Source: Beijerinckiaceae bacterium
GTDB lineage: Bacteria > Pseudomonadota > Alphaproteobacteria > Rhizobiales > Beijerinckiaceae
Assembly (NCBI GenBank): GCA_947370975.1
Contig: CANBNG010000001.1
Coordinates: 1-64,000, forward strand
Length of the DNA stretch: 64,000 bases
Reading direction: 5' to 3'
The first letter of the stretch is position 1. Each line of letters begins with the position of its first letter. The notes under the pieces were generated by a model that was given only the letters and a program-made list of their open reading frames with translations, did no database searches and was not told the DNA's origin. Shown here one piece after another: positions 26,641-35,863 of the stretch. A program made the position numbers and the translations under genes.

Positions 26641-27837
26641 GTGATGAACCTTTCGCACATAGAACCGTCGCGCGAATTGCGCGACACCTGCGCCATCGTC
26701 GGCACAGCGACCAGCCGCCTTGGCCGCGTGCCGGGCGTCTCCAGCCTCGATCTGATCGTCGAGGCAATCCGCAACGCGCTCGATGACGCTGGACTGAAAG
26801 CCTCCGACATCGACGGCGTGCTCTGCCGTGGCCCGGATGATTCCTATTCGCATCACCAGCTCGTCGCCGAGCGGCTTGGCATCAACGCGCGCTTTGGAAC
26901 AACGCTCACCAATGGCGGCGCGAGCCAGATCATGTCTGTGGCGCTCGCCATCATGGCGATCCGTTTCGGTCTGGCGAACACAATCGTCTGCGGCTTCGGA
27001 CGCGATACCTGGTCGCGCACCCATGTGAGCGAAGAAGCGCGGGTGAAGAACGAGACGCGGCCCGAGTCGATGCTGGCGCGCGAATTCGGCCCGGAATACG
27101 GCTATTTCGGCGCGACCGCCGCCCATGCCTTTGGCGCGACGCGGCACATGCACCTCTACGGCACCACGCGCGACCAGTTCGGCGAAATCGCCGTCGCCTT
27201 CCGCGAACATGCGCTGCGCAATCCCGATGCGCAGATGAAAAAGCCTCTGTCGATCGAGGATTATCACGCCGGCAAACTGATCGTCGCGCCGTTTGGCATG
27301 TTCGATTGCAGCCTGCGTTCCGACGCCGCCGGCGCTGTCATCGTCACCAGCGCGGAACGTGCAAAGGATCTGCGCCAGCCGCCCGTTCTCATCAAGGGCT
27401 TTGGCACGCACAACAACACACGCGGCTGGTTTCAGGACGACAACATGGTTGTCACTGCCGCCAAGCAAGCGGGCGAAGCTGCCTATGCCATGGCCGGCCT
27501 TGGCCCCAGGGACGTCGATACTGCACAGATCTACGATTGCTTCACTTATATGGTGCTCACGCAGCTCGAAGATTACGGCTTCTGCAAGAAGGGTGAAGGC
27601 GGCGCTTTCGTCGCCTCCGGCGCACTCCGGTTGGGCGGCGCATTGCCCTGCAATACGTCGGGCGGACAATTGTCAGAGGCGCATTGCGAAGGCATGCTGC
27701 AGATCGTCGAGGGCGTCCGCCAGATGCGTCACACCTATCCTGAAAACCGGCAGGTGAAAGACGCGGAGATCGCGCTGATTTCCGGCCATGGCGGCAATCA
27801 GGTTTGCCATTCCACTCTCATTCTGGGGCGCGCATGA
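26641..27837 (+). CDS. Thiolase-like protein, probable Ltp2/SCPx-type aldolase subunit
   Basis: 398 residues with the SCP2-thiolase fold. C-terminal motifs are present as NTSGGQLSEAHCEG and SGHGGNQVCH. Where a true thiolase has its nucleophilic Cys, this protein has TNGGASQIMS, so acyl transfer through Cys is not possible. That feature and the adjacent OB-fold/zinc-ribbon gene are typical of Ltp-type retro-aldolases that act with a DUF35 partner (steroid side-chain pathway ChsH2-Ltp2). I infer a C-C cleaving or acyl-handling enzyme of the same kind. Overlaps the partner gene by four bases. Confidence 0.75.
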   Translation: MMNLSHIEPSRELRDTCAIVGTATSRLGRVPGVSSLDLIVEAIRNALDDAGLKASDIDGVLCRGPDDSYSHHQLVAERLGINARFGTTLTNGGASQIMSVALAIMAIRFGLANTIVCGFGRDTWSRTHVSEEARVKNETRPESMLAREFGPEYGYFGATAAHAFGATRHMHLYGTTRDQFGEIAVAFREHALRNPDAQMKKPLSIEDYHAGKLIVAPFGMFDCSLRSDAAGAVIVTSAERAKDLRQPPVLIKGFGTHNNTRGWFQDDNMVVTAAKQAGEAAYAMAGLGPRDVDTAQIYDCFTYMVLTQLEDYGFCKKGEGGAFVASGALRLGGALPCNTSGGQLSEAHCEGMLQIVEGVRQMRHTYPENRQVKDAEIALISGHGGNQVCHSTLILGRA

Positions 27838-28253
27838 TGAGCGACACAATCCCGAAGCCCAAGCCCCGCCCCGCACCGGAATCCATTCCCTATTGGAAAG
27901 CCGCGCACGAGCATCGCCTGTCACTGCCCAAATGCGATGCGTGCGAGCAGTTCTGGTTTCCTCCTTCCAACGCCTGCCGGCATTGCCTGTCGCCGAACTT
28001 CCATTTCGAGGACGTGTCAGGGCGCGGAAAGGTCTATTCCTTCGTGACCTATCACCGCGTCTATCGTCCCGCCTTTGCGGCGGACGTGCCTTATGTGGTC
28101 GCGCTCGTGGAGCTGGAAGAGGGTCCGCGTCTGCTGACTAATATTCTGGGCATCAGCCACGAGGACGTGCGCTGCGAGATGCCGGTGGAAGTTGTGTTCG
28201 ATGACGTGGACGCAGACACCAGCATCCCCAAATTCAAGCCGGCCTCGGCCTGA
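27834..28253 (+). CDS. OB-fold/zinc-ribbon (DUF35) partner of the thiolase-like protein
   Basis: 139 residues from ATG 27834 (or 138 from 27837). An N-terminal rubredoxin-like zinc ribbon has four cysteines, CDACEQFW and CRHC. The rest is an OB fold (GRGKVYSFVTYHRVY, PYVVALVELEEGPRLLTNI). DUF35 proteins bind acyl-CoA thioesters and form complexes with degenerate thiolases; here the start codon lies inside the thiolase-like gene stop, which argues for a stoichiometric complex. Last gene of the operon beginning at 24456. Confidence 0.85.
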   Translation: MMSDTIPKPKPRPAPESIPYWKAAHEHRLSLPKCDACEQFWFPPSNACRHCLSPNFHFEDVSGRGKVYSFVTYHRVYRPAFAADVPYVVALVELEEGPRLLTNILGISHEDVRCEMPVEVVFDDVDADTSIPKFKPASA

Positions 28254-28256
28254 AAC

Positions 28257-28970
28257 TCAAGCGCTGCGGATGCGGGCGAGTTCCGCCTGCACCGCAGTCT
28301 CTGCCGCCTTGATGGTCGCCTGCGGGGCTTCCCCGGCGGGCGACGGCGGCAGGCAGGACACGATGATCGTCCCCGCCCGTTTGTTCGCACGGCCCGGCCG
28401 CCAGTAATCACCCGAATTCATGGCGACCGGCAGCAGTGGACAGCCAAGCTTGGCATAGAGCAGTTCGACGCCGCGCTTGAATTCAACCGGCGCACCCGGC
28501 TCGCTGCGCGTGCCCTCGGGAAAGATCAGCACGGGACGCCCGTCTTCGAGGGCCTGCCCGCCCTCCTCCACCATTTTGCGGATGGCCTTCGAGCCACTCT
28601 CGCGGTCAATCGTGATCATCGGCGAGAGGCGCAGAAATGCACCAAAGACAGGCACTTTCAACAATTCTTCTTTCGTGATGACGGCCACGTCGGGAAAGAG
28701 AATGAGAAAGGCAACCGTCTCCCAGGCCGATTGATGATTGGAGACGATGAGGCATGGGACGGCTGGAATATTCTCCCGCCCGCGCACCTCATAACCGAGC
28801 CCCACAATGGACTTCAGCATGAAGAGAACGCCGCGCGACCAGACGCGCGTACACGGCCGCACCCAGGACGGCGGTGAGCCAGCAAGCAGGATGATCCCGA
28901 GCACTGGCGCAAATGTCGCGGTCCAGAATGTCCAGAGACCGGTGAAGAGGAGCGAACGGAAGGCCTGCAT
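28257..28970 (-). CDS. 1-acylglycerol-3-phosphate acyltransferase (PlsC-like)
   Basis: 237 residues from ATG 28970. A membrane helix (about 8-30) is followed by the acyltransferase motifs: block I SNHQSAWE (His79, with Glu in place of the usual Asp at x4), block III FPEGTRS, and block IV near LLPVAMNSG. It transfers the second acyl chain in phosphatidic acid synthesis at the inner membrane. It converges on the DUF35 gene, ending four bases from it, and is not functionally linked to the catabolic operon. Confidence 0.85.
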   Translation of the reverse strand: MQAFRSLLFTGLWTFWTATFAPVLGIILLAGSPPSWVRPCTRVWSRGVLFMLKSIVGLGYEVRGRENIPAVPCLIVSNHQSAWETVAFLILFPDVAVITKEELLKVPVFGAFLRLSPMITIDRESGSKAIRKMVEEGGQALEDGRPVLIFPEGTRSEPGAPVEFKRGVELLYAKLGCPLLPVAMNSGDYWRPGRANKRAGTIIVSCLPPSPAGEAPQATIKAAETAVQAELARIRSA

Positions 28971-29131
28971 GGACTCTCTGAAAAGCTTACCCGCGGAGCA
29001 GTCTTTGATTACCACGAAAGGCTTTCAAAAACAGGCCCAAAGCATAGCTCACGCAAGTGATGAAATGTTGTTATGCAACAAAATATATGCAGAATATTGA
29101 AATATTAGAAGTAAATAGGGGCCGCTTGGAC

Positions 29132-30664
29132 GTGAAGGACAATAAAAAACAGGCGTCTGCGCGCCAGCTTTTTGTCGCCGCCTGCGGGGTGATTTGCGTC
29201 ATTGTCGCGACTCGCATCGGCTTTCTCAACGTCCCGGCCATCTGGATCGACGAGGCGTTCTCGATCTTCTATGCGCAAAAGGGTCTTGGCTGGATTTGGG
29301 GCTCGGATTGGCGCGTCGAGCCAACGCCACCCCTCTATTACACCTTGCTCGCGGGCTGGGCCCAACTGACTGGATATTCCGAACCGCTGCTGCGGCTTTT
29401 TTCCCTTCTCTGGTCGGCGCTGGCCGGTGTGTTTCTGTTGCTGCTTGGCAATGAACTTGGTGGCCGACGCGCAGGTATTGCGGCGGCGCTCCTCTGGGCT
29501 GTTCTCCCGCTCAACATCGAATACGGGCTTGAGATTCGCGCCTATGCGCTGGAGCTGGCCGAGATCGCTGCACTCCTTTGGGTTTTTGCACGGCTATTGC
29601 GTCTGGCTAACGAGCGCGCGCTCAGCGAGGGATCGTTTGTCAGATATGCCCTCGCACTCGTCCTTGTCGGACTCGTGACGTCCTACACGCACATCACCGG
29701 CGTGTTTGCTTTTGCCGCAGTGAGCGCCTCGCTGCTGCTCTATCTCGCGCTCAAAGGAAACACGCGCGCAGCAATCCTATGGCTGGCGTTCAACGTGCTT
29801 TATGCGCTGGGCCTCATCCCGCAGATTCTTGCAAGCCACGCAGTCGTCACCGGCAATGCGGTGACGCTGGCATGGCTGCCACCCTTGAGCGTAACTTTCG
29901 CGCGGTGGGTGGTGAAGTCGCTCTTTCTGGGCAATGCGCCGTTCGGGACATTGGTCAACGGGCTCATCACCGGCCTCTGGCTGAGCGCGCTCGCCATGAG
30001 CGTTTTTGCACTGCGGCGACGCCCCGCTGCGCTGCTTGTCGGCTGTCTCGTGCCAGTCCTCGGCTTTGGCTTTGTAGCGGCGCTCAGCCTGTTCGAGCCG
30101 GCCCTGCTGCCGCGCACGGTTTTGTGGATCACGCTTCCCTTGATGGCGCTGGCAGGCACAGCGCTCACGCAGACTTTCACGCCGGGCCGCAGCGCGCTGG
30201 CGCTCGCGCTCTGTGTGCCGTTCATGTTCTGGATCAGCACGCTCAACATGCAGATACGCGAAGACTGGCACAGCGATTACGCCGGCATCGAAAAACTCAA
30301 AAGCATCTCTGGAGGCGATCTGCTCGTCGCCATTGACGGCGAGAAGGCCTGCATCATGCAATATTATGGTGTCGATCCGAGCCGCCTGCGCTTGCTGTCG
30401 CTTGGGCCCGATGCCGTCTTCCATCGCAGGCAGATGGTGGATATAGGCTGCAACCTGCCACCAAAGCTTGAGCCCTCCGACATTGCCGCGCATTTGCGTG
30501 CCGGCCAGAGCCTCTGGCTCATCGCAACGCCTGCCAGCGATGGGCAGCGCTGGACCGACATCGAGACGCTCGCGGAGACTGTGCGCGAGGCAGGACGACA
30601 CGACACGCGCATCGACCTCACAGGCTTTGGCGCCTTGAAGCTAGCGCCTCTCTCCGCTCCCTAG
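29132..30664 (+). CDS. GT-C glycosyltransferase, second GT39-like paralogue
   Basis: 510 residues from GTG 29132 (AGGGG upstream); the open frame begins at 29057 but the first 25 residues are Cys/Tyr-rich and unlikely. Architecture equals that of the gene at 11508: IWIDEAFS after TM1 with the acidic pair at about D40-E41, around ten further helices, and a soluble C-terminal domain (from about residue 405) possibly in the periplasm. Uses polyprenyl-phosphate sugars. It stands alone, converging with the luciferase-like gene by a four-base overlap. Confidence 0.75.
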   Translation: MKDNKKQASARQLFVAACGVICVIVATRIGFLNVPAIWIDEAFSIFYAQKGLGWIWGSDWRVEPTPPLYYTLLAGWAQLTGYSEPLLRLFSLLWSALAGVFLLLLGNELGGRRAGIAAALLWAVLPLNIEYGLEIRAYALELAEIAALLWVFARLLRLANERALSEGSFVRYALALVLVGLVTSYTHITGVFAFAAVSASLLLYLALKGNTRAAILWLAFNVLYALGLIPQILASHAVVTGNAVTLAWLPPLSVTFARWVVKSLFLGNAPFGTLVNGLITGLWLSALAMSVFALRRRPAALLVGCLVPVLGFGFVAALSLFEPALLPRTVLWITLPLMALAGTALTQTFTPGRSALALALCVPFMFWISTLNMQIREDWHSDYAGIEKLKSISGGDLLVAIDGEKACIMQYYGVDPSRLRLLSLGPDAVFHRRQMVDIGCNLPPKLEPSDIAAHLRAGQSLWLIATPASDGQRWTDIETLAETVREAGRHDTRIDLTGFGALKLAPLSAP

Positions 30665-31758
30665 ATGCGCAAGCCCAGGCGTTGCATGCGGGGCAGGACT
30701 TCGTCGCGCAGAGCCGGAAAGTCGGCGATGTAATTGACAAGGCCAATGGCCATGCCGTCGAGCCCGGCTTGGCTCATGCGCAGAAAAGCTTCGGCCGCAT
30801 CATCATAGCTGCCAAGCACAGGATAAGTGCCGACGCCGCTGATGAGCCTCTCCTTCAGCCGCTTCATCGCATCGAAGGGCGTCTTACGGCCCTTGGTGCG
30901 GATGACGGCTGCATGTTCTGCAGCTTCCCAATCGCCCTGCTCGTAGACAATATAATGGTAATAATCCTCCGCCTCCTTGCGGGTCGGTCGGCAGATCAGA
31001 TGCCCGCTCGCATAAACCCCGACCGCGCGCGACGCATCGGTCGTGGAAGCGCGCACGGCGCGCACCTCGTCGGGCAGCGTGTCGAGCTCGACGATGGTCA
31101 TGAACAAGGCATCGGCATGATTGGCGGCGAAAGCGCGGCCTTCCTGCGAATTCCCCGCACTGATGAGCAGCGGCTCGCTATCGCCCCAAGGCTTGGGTTT
31201 CGAGAGCACACCCTTGAGATCGAAAAAGCGTCCCCTGAAATCGAAGGGCTCGGTCTCCTTCCAGATCCGCTTGGCAATGGTGACCCACTCTTCCGTGTAG
31301 GCGTAGCGCGCGTCATGGTCGTTGAGCGCAACGCCGAACATGTCGAACTCGCCCTTGTTCCAGCCGGAGACAATGTTCAGGCAAAAGCGACCGCGACCGA
31401 TGTGATCGGCGGTGACAATCTGCTTGGCGGCAAAGACCGGATTGATGAAGGCGACATGAAGCGTGCCCGACACCGATATGCCTTTGGTGGCAGCAAGCAG
31501 TCCGGAGGCCCAGGTGAGGGTTTCGAAGGAGGAGCCTTCCGTGTCGGTTTCACCCTTGTAGCCGTGCCAGCGTCCGATCGGCAGAATGAATTCAAGGCCA
31601 GCGTCATCGGCCAGCTGGGCGGCTTGGAGATTATTCTCCCAACTCGCATCCCAGCGCTCGGGCGCTTTGGTCATGGTCATGCCGCCCGAGCAGTTCATTG
31701 CGAACAGGCCGAGCTTGAATTTATTGGCTCCCGCCATGCGGGTGTTGGGCCTCAACAT
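30661..31758 (-). CDS. LLM-class flavin-dependent monooxygenase
   Basis: 365 residues from ATG 31758 (the frame extends to 31893 but overlaps the upstream gene). TIM-barrel luciferase-like fold, related to RutA, SfnG and SsuD: residues LGLFAMNCSGGMTM near the start, GRFCLNIVSGWNKGEFDMFG for the FMN phosphate, LISAGNSQEGRAFAA in the second half. Such enzymes use FMNH2 and O2 to oxidise sulphonates, sulphones or uracil. It is the last gene of the leftward operon, 22 bases after an SsuA-like binding protein, which favours a sulphonate or related substrate. No FMN reductase gene nearby. Confidence 0.8.
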   Translation of the reverse strand: MLRPNTRMAGANKFKLGLFAMNCSGGMTMTKAPERWDASWENNLQAAQLADDAGLEFILPIGRWHGYKGETDTEGSSFETLTWASGLLAATKGISVSGTLHVAFINPVFAAKQIVTADHIGRGRFCLNIVSGWNKGEFDMFGVALNDHDARYAYTEEWVTIAKRIWKETEPFDFRGRFFDLKGVLSKPKPWGDSEPLLISAGNSQEGRAFAANHADALFMTIVELDTLPDEVRAVRASTTDASRAVGVYASGHLICRPTRKEAEDYYHYIVYEQGDWEAAEHAAVIRTKGRKTPFDAMKRLKERLISGVGTYPVLGSYDDAAEAFLRMSQAGLDGMAIGLVNYIADFPALRDEVLPRMQRLGLRI

Positions 31759-31780
31759 GTTCGTGAAATCCTGTCGTTGC

Positions 31781-32830
31781 TTATTTGAAAGGACCGAGCG
31801 CCCGCACGGCCTCTTCCGCAAACGATGAGTCGACGATTTTCGAGACATCGACCTTGGTTTCGACAAGTCCCTGCGAGGCGTAGAAATCCACATCGCGTTG
31901 CAGGCTGGCGCTATTGACCTTGCCGTCCGGGTCCATGCCGGTCGGGGTGATCTTGCGCAGCAGCTCCTTGTTCTTGACCGGCGTATATTCGGTGAGGATA
32001 TCGATCACTTCATCGGCAGTTTCGCCTGCCAGACGCCCATCCTTGAGCGCCTTCACGTAGAAGCGAATGCCGCGCACATAGGCTTTCATGAAGCGCACGC
32101 CAAGCTCGCGCTTCTTGGCAAAATCTTCGGCGTAGATGAGCGTTGCAATCTGGTGGTTCGGGTAAATCTGATCATCGCGCATGATCTCTACTGCGTGACC
32201 GCCCTGCACAGCCAGCGTCGCAATGGGCTCGATCGTCGCGCCCGCGTCGATGGATTTGTTCTGCATCGCCAGCAGGTGATCTGGGAAGGACAGGTTCAGA
32301 ACATCCACATCGCTATATTTCAGCCCGACCGAAGTCAGCATGACATTGAGCATCGCGGTATTGCTCACGCCCGGAGCATTTCCGGCAACTTTCATGCCCT
32401 TGAGATCAGCAAGCGTCTTGAAGCGGCCTGACTCAACCAAATCCTTGCGCACGATCAGCTTGGTCGCGCCGTAGCCTGGCGTCGACATGGCCTTGTCAGC
32501 CACGATGCGCACGTCGATCTTGCGTGCGACGGCGTTGTACATGCCGGCCGACGGCGAGCCTGCGCCGACATCGAGCTGGCCAGCGCCGAGCGGAGCGACC
32601 ATGGTCGCCGCCGATTGGAAGACCGTCATTTTGGCGTCAATGCCTTCCTCGCGGAAGAAACCCTTCTTGTCGGCGATGAAAATGGGCGCATCGCTGATCG
32701 CGCCCAAAGTGCCGACACGTACTTCTGCGCGCGTTTGCGCGAGTGCCGGCAGGGCGCCAAGCAGGAGCGCCGCCACAGAGGCAAGCGCAGGCAAAATTAA
32801 AGATTGGGCAGCCTGGCTGGCCGTTTTCAT
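31781..32830 (-). CDS. SsuA/NMT1-type substrate-binding protein
   Basis: 349 residues from ATG 32830 (GAGGAAGCCC upstream); signal peptide with cleavage near PALAQ. The mature protein shows the NMT1/THI5-SsuA pattern: RVGTLGAISDAPIFIADKKG, FREEGIDAKMTVFQS, and the VGAGSPSAGMYNA hinge. The ligand is typically a sulphonate, taurine, nitrate or a pyrimidine. No ABC permease or ATPase accompanies it, so it either docks to a transporter encoded elsewhere or is an orphan. Placed between a CoA-transferase and the monooxygenase in the same direction. Confidence 0.8.
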   Translation of the reverse strand: MKTASQAAQSLILPALASVAALLLGALPALAQTRAEVRVGTLGAISDAPIFIADKKGFFREEGIDAKMTVFQSAATMVAPLGAGQLDVGAGSPSAGMYNAVARKIDVRIVADKAMSTPGYGATKLIVRKDLVESGRFKTLADLKGMKVAGNAPGVSNTAMLNVMLTSVGLKYSDVDVLNLSFPDHLLAMQNKSIDAGATIEPIATLAVQGGHAVEIMRDDQIYPNHQIATLIYAEDFAKKRELGVRFMKAYVRGIRFYVKALKDGRLAGETADEVIDILTEYTPVKNKELLRKITPTGMDPDGKVNSASLQRDVDFYASQGLVETKVDVSKIVDSSFAEEAVRALGPFK

Positions 32831-32947
32831 GGGCTTCCTCCCGAGTGGCCCCTGAGGGGCGAGCGTCTTTGCGACGCATTTTCCGCGCGGAACTATGAAG
32901 GCCCCGGCGGCCCGGATCAAGCATGAAGGATGCGAACGCGTGCCAGT

Positions 32948-34315
32948 TCAATCGAAGCTCGCGGCGCTGTCTCCAAGCTCTCCCGCGGGGAGATCCCATT
33001 TCATCTCACAGCCGACAATGGCAACCGGGGCCTTGAGCCGCCGCGCCGGTCCCCAATGCGTAACCTCGGTGTCCGAGGCGAGATCTTCAGCCGTTTCCGA
33101 CGCGAGGGGCTCGCTTGCCTCAAGCATCGGATGCTCGGCAACAAAGGCTGCGGTGCGCGCAAGCGACAGGCGCGCCTGCCGGGTCTGGCCAGTGGCAAGC
33201 CGTTCTGTGAGGCCACGCAGGACCGCTGCGGCAATCAAATAACCGGTGCCATAGTCGAGCGCCTGCACGGCAAGCGCGACCGGTTTGCGACTGCGCGAAA
33301 CGTCCATCTCGCGCGCCGCGAGGCCGGTGCTCATCTGGACAATCGTGTCAAAGCCGCGCCGCGCCTGCCACGGGCCGGTCCAGCCATAAGCATCGAGCGC
33401 GACGTCGATCAAGCCGGGTGCAAGGCGCAGGCGCGTTGCTTCATCATAGCCACGATGGGCAAGCGCATCGGCGCGATAGCCGTGCACCAATACATCTGCC
33501 TGACCGAGCAGGCCCTCGAAAATAGCGCGATCGGCTGACGCATGAAGATCGAGCCGCGCACGCCGCTTGCCGATGGTTACTTCAGGGAGAACCGCAGGCT
33601 CGTTCCAATAGGGCGGATCGATGCGCAGGACATTTGCGCCAAAGCCTGCGAGAAATCGCGTCGCCACAGGCCCCGCCAGCACGCGCGTGAGATCGAGCAC
33701 CCGCAGTCCCTCCAGCGGGCGACCTGCGCGGCCAAAGGCAGTTCCGGTATGCGTGCCTGACGCACGCCGGGCGACAAGCGCTTCTGCGCCAACAGATGCG
33801 CCCTGCTCATGCGCGCGCCACTCCGCGAGGCCCATCATACGTGCAGCGCAGCCGCCTGCCGCAACAACAGCCTCTTCGAGGCCCGCACAGTCCCAGCGCG
33901 CAACCGCCTGGCTCACCAAGGCGCGATCATTCTCGACACCGAGCACGCGCAGCGCAGCCGCGCGGTGATGGGGCGCATTGGTGTGGAGCCGAATCCAGCC
34001 GTCGCGCGCCTCGTAATTGCCGGCTATCGCATCCCATTGCGGCGGCAAGGCCCAGCCGAGCGGGCGGATGGATTTGGCAAACCACATGGAAGCCAGTCGG
34101 CGGTCTATGCTCACCTCCGGAAAGGGACCGCCCTGCGCCGCCACAAGCTCCGCCAGAGCAAGGCCTGCTGCGCCTGTGCTCGCAGCTGCAAAATCACTGA
34201 GCGCAAAGGCTGAGGTCAAAGACCCCTGCCCTGTCTCGCGCAGATGCGCCAGATGCGCAGCCTGTCCGCCGAGCGCCTGCCAGATCTTGGCAAGCATCTC
34301 GCCTGTCTGTGTCAT
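32948..34315 (-). CDS. N-terminally extended class III CoA-transferase
   Basis: 455 residues, longer than the usual 380-430. Residues about 1-195 do not match the family start. The CoA-transferase signature begins only at LEGLRVLDLTRVLAGPVATR (about 203), with RIDPPYW and later VQALDYGTGY, whose Asp (about 353) fits the catalytic position. The front part resembles half of a second CoA-transferase domain (MWFAKSIRPLGW, IRLHTNAPHHR), so the protein may be a degenerate tandem. Three bases separate it from matB upstream, so it probably moves CoA to or from malonate or another acid of this operon. Confidence 0.75.
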   Translation of the reverse strand: MTQTGEMLAKIWQALGGQAAHLAHLRETGQGSLTSAFALSDFAAASTGAAGLALAELVAAQGGPFPEVSIDRRLASMWFAKSIRPLGWALPPQWDAIAGNYEARDGWIRLHTNAPHHRAAALRVLGVENDRALVSQAVARWDCAGLEEAVVAAGGCAARMMGLAEWRAHEQGASVGAEALVARRASGTHTGTAFGRAGRPLEGLRVLDLTRVLAGPVATRFLAGFGANVLRIDPPYWNEPAVLPEVTIGKRRARLDLHASADRAIFEGLLGQADVLVHGYRADALAHRGYDEATRLRLAPGLIDVALDAYGWTGPWQARRGFDTIVQMSTGLAAREMDVSRSRKPVALAVQALDYGTGYLIAAAVLRGLTERLATGQTRQARLSLARTAAFVAEHPMLEASEPLASETAEDLASDTEVTHWGPARRLKAPVAIVGCEMKWDLPAGELGDSAASFD

Positions 34316-34318
34316 CGC

Positions 34319-35842
34319 TCAACCGTGGGGCTTGGTGTAGAGATCGGCGAATTGCTCGCGCAACACATTCTTCTGCACCTTGCCCATCGTGTTACGCGGC
34401 AGGTCATCCATGAAGATGACATGTTTGGGCTGCTTGAATTTCGCAAGACGATCCTGCAACGCTGCGATAATCGCCTTCGCGTCAATTGCGCCCGGCTTTG
34501 TGCAGACAACCACAGCCGTTACGCCTTCGCCGAAATCCGGATGGGGAACCCCCACGACGGCGCTTTCAAAGACACCGGGCAGGGCATCGATCTCGGATTC
34601 GATCTCCTTCGGATAGACGTTGAAGCCGCCCGTGATGATGAGGTCCTTGCCGCGCCCAACGATATGGACATAGCCCTTGGCGTCGATCTTGCCGAGATCG
34701 CCCGTGATGAAGAACCCATCGGGACGAAATTCGGCCGCGGTCTTTTCCGGCATGCGCCAATAGCCCTTGAACACGTTCGGGCCCTTGACCTCGATCATGC
34801 CGATCTCCTCGGTGGAGAGCAGCACGCCGCTGTCGGGATCGGCAATGCGAACGCAGACGCCGGGCAGCGGGAACCCAACTGCGCCGGGTACACGATCCCC
34901 GTCGTAGGGGTTCGACGTGTTCATGTTTGTTTCCGTCATCCCATAGCGTTCGAGAATGGCATGGCCCGTCTTGGCCTGCCATTCACGATGGGTATCGGAG
35001 AGCAGCGGCGCCGAGCCTGACACGAAGAGCCGCATGTTCTTCACATGCGCCTTGTTCAGATCCGGATGCTGGAGCAGCCGAACATAGAAGGTCGGCACGC
35101 CCATCAGGCAGGTCGCGCGCGCCATCAGCGACATGATCCTGTCTGGATCGAACTTCGGCAGGAAGATCATCGACGCGCCGGAGAAGAAGGTCACGTTGCT
35201 GGCCACAAACAGCCCATGCGTGTGATAGATCGGCAGCGCATGGATCAGCACGTCATCGCGCGTGAAGCGCCAATAGTCGACGAGCGTCGTGCAATTGGAA
35301 TGCAGATTGTCATGCGTCAGCATCGCCCCCTTGGAGCGACCGGTCGTGCCTGACGTATAGAGTATGGCGGCCAGATCATCGCCCGCCCGCTCGACAGTAT
35401 CGAAGGATGTCGGCTCAAGCGCAGCCGCAGACGCAAGCGACCCCTTGCCGGCAGGATCGAGCGTCAGGACTTTCGCGCCGACCTTGGCCGCCAGCGTGCC
35501 GATGCCAGCCGCGCTCGCCGGATCGCAGACGATCAGCGCAGGCTCGGAATCGCAGATGAAATAATCGAGCTCTGCGAGCGTATAGGCCGTGTTGAGCGGC
35601 AGATAGACGCCGCCCGCCCGCAGGGTCGCCAGATAGAGCACCAGTGCGGGAACCGATTTTTGAACCTGCACCGCGACACGGTCGCCGGGCTTCACGCCGC
35701 TTTTCACCAGCACATGAGCAAGCTGCGCCGCCAGCCCAAAGAGATCGCCGTAAGAGAAGATCTCACCCTCCACACTCTCGATCGCCTTGCGGGCGAGATC
35801 GGGCGTGTTGCGAACGAGACGGTCGAAAAGATTGCTGCTCAT
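34319..35842 (-). CDS. matB: Malonyl-CoA synthetase
   Basis: 507 residues, the full length of MatB. Close to the Rhodopseudomonas enzyme along its length: YTSGTTGRSKGAML for the P-loop-like motif, HALPIYHTHGLFVASN, YGMTETNMNTSNPYDG, RMPEKTAAEFRPDGFF, then GRGKDLIITGGFNVYPKE and the C-terminal lysine in LPRNTMGKVQKNVL. It converts malonate, CoA and ATP to malonyl-CoA via the acyl-adenylate. It follows the TRAP transporter genes in the same operon, 21 bases downstream, which supports malonate (or methylmalonate) as imported substrate. No malonyl-CoA decarboxylase (matA) is present. Confidence 0.92.
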   Translation of the reverse strand: MSSNLFDRLVRNTPDLARKAIESVEGEIFSYGDLFGLAAQLAHVLVKSGVKPGDRVAVQVQKSVPALVLYLATLRAGGVYLPLNTAYTLAELDYFICDSEPALIVCDPASAAGIGTLAAKVGAKVLTLDPAGKGSLASAAALEPTSFDTVERAGDDLAAILYTSGTTGRSKGAMLTHDNLHSNCTTLVDYWRFTRDDVLIHALPIYHTHGLFVASNVTFFSGASMIFLPKFDPDRIMSLMARATCLMGVPTFYVRLLQHPDLNKAHVKNMRLFVSGSAPLLSDTHREWQAKTGHAILERYGMTETNMNTSNPYDGDRVPGAVGFPLPGVCVRIADPDSGVLLSTEEIGMIEVKGPNVFKGYWRMPEKTAAEFRPDGFFITGDLGKIDAKGYVHIVGRGKDLIITGGFNVYPKEIESEIDALPGVFESAVVGVPHPDFGEGVTAVVVCTKPGAIDAKAIIAALQDRLAKFKQPKHVIFMDDLPRNTMGKVQKNVLREQFADLYTKPHG

Positions 35843-35863
35843 TTCTGGATTTTCCGAATTTCT

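Noticed and set aside
26584..27669. 361-codon minus-strand frame opposite the thiolase-like gene
   Set aside because: Shadow frame with no recognisable domain.
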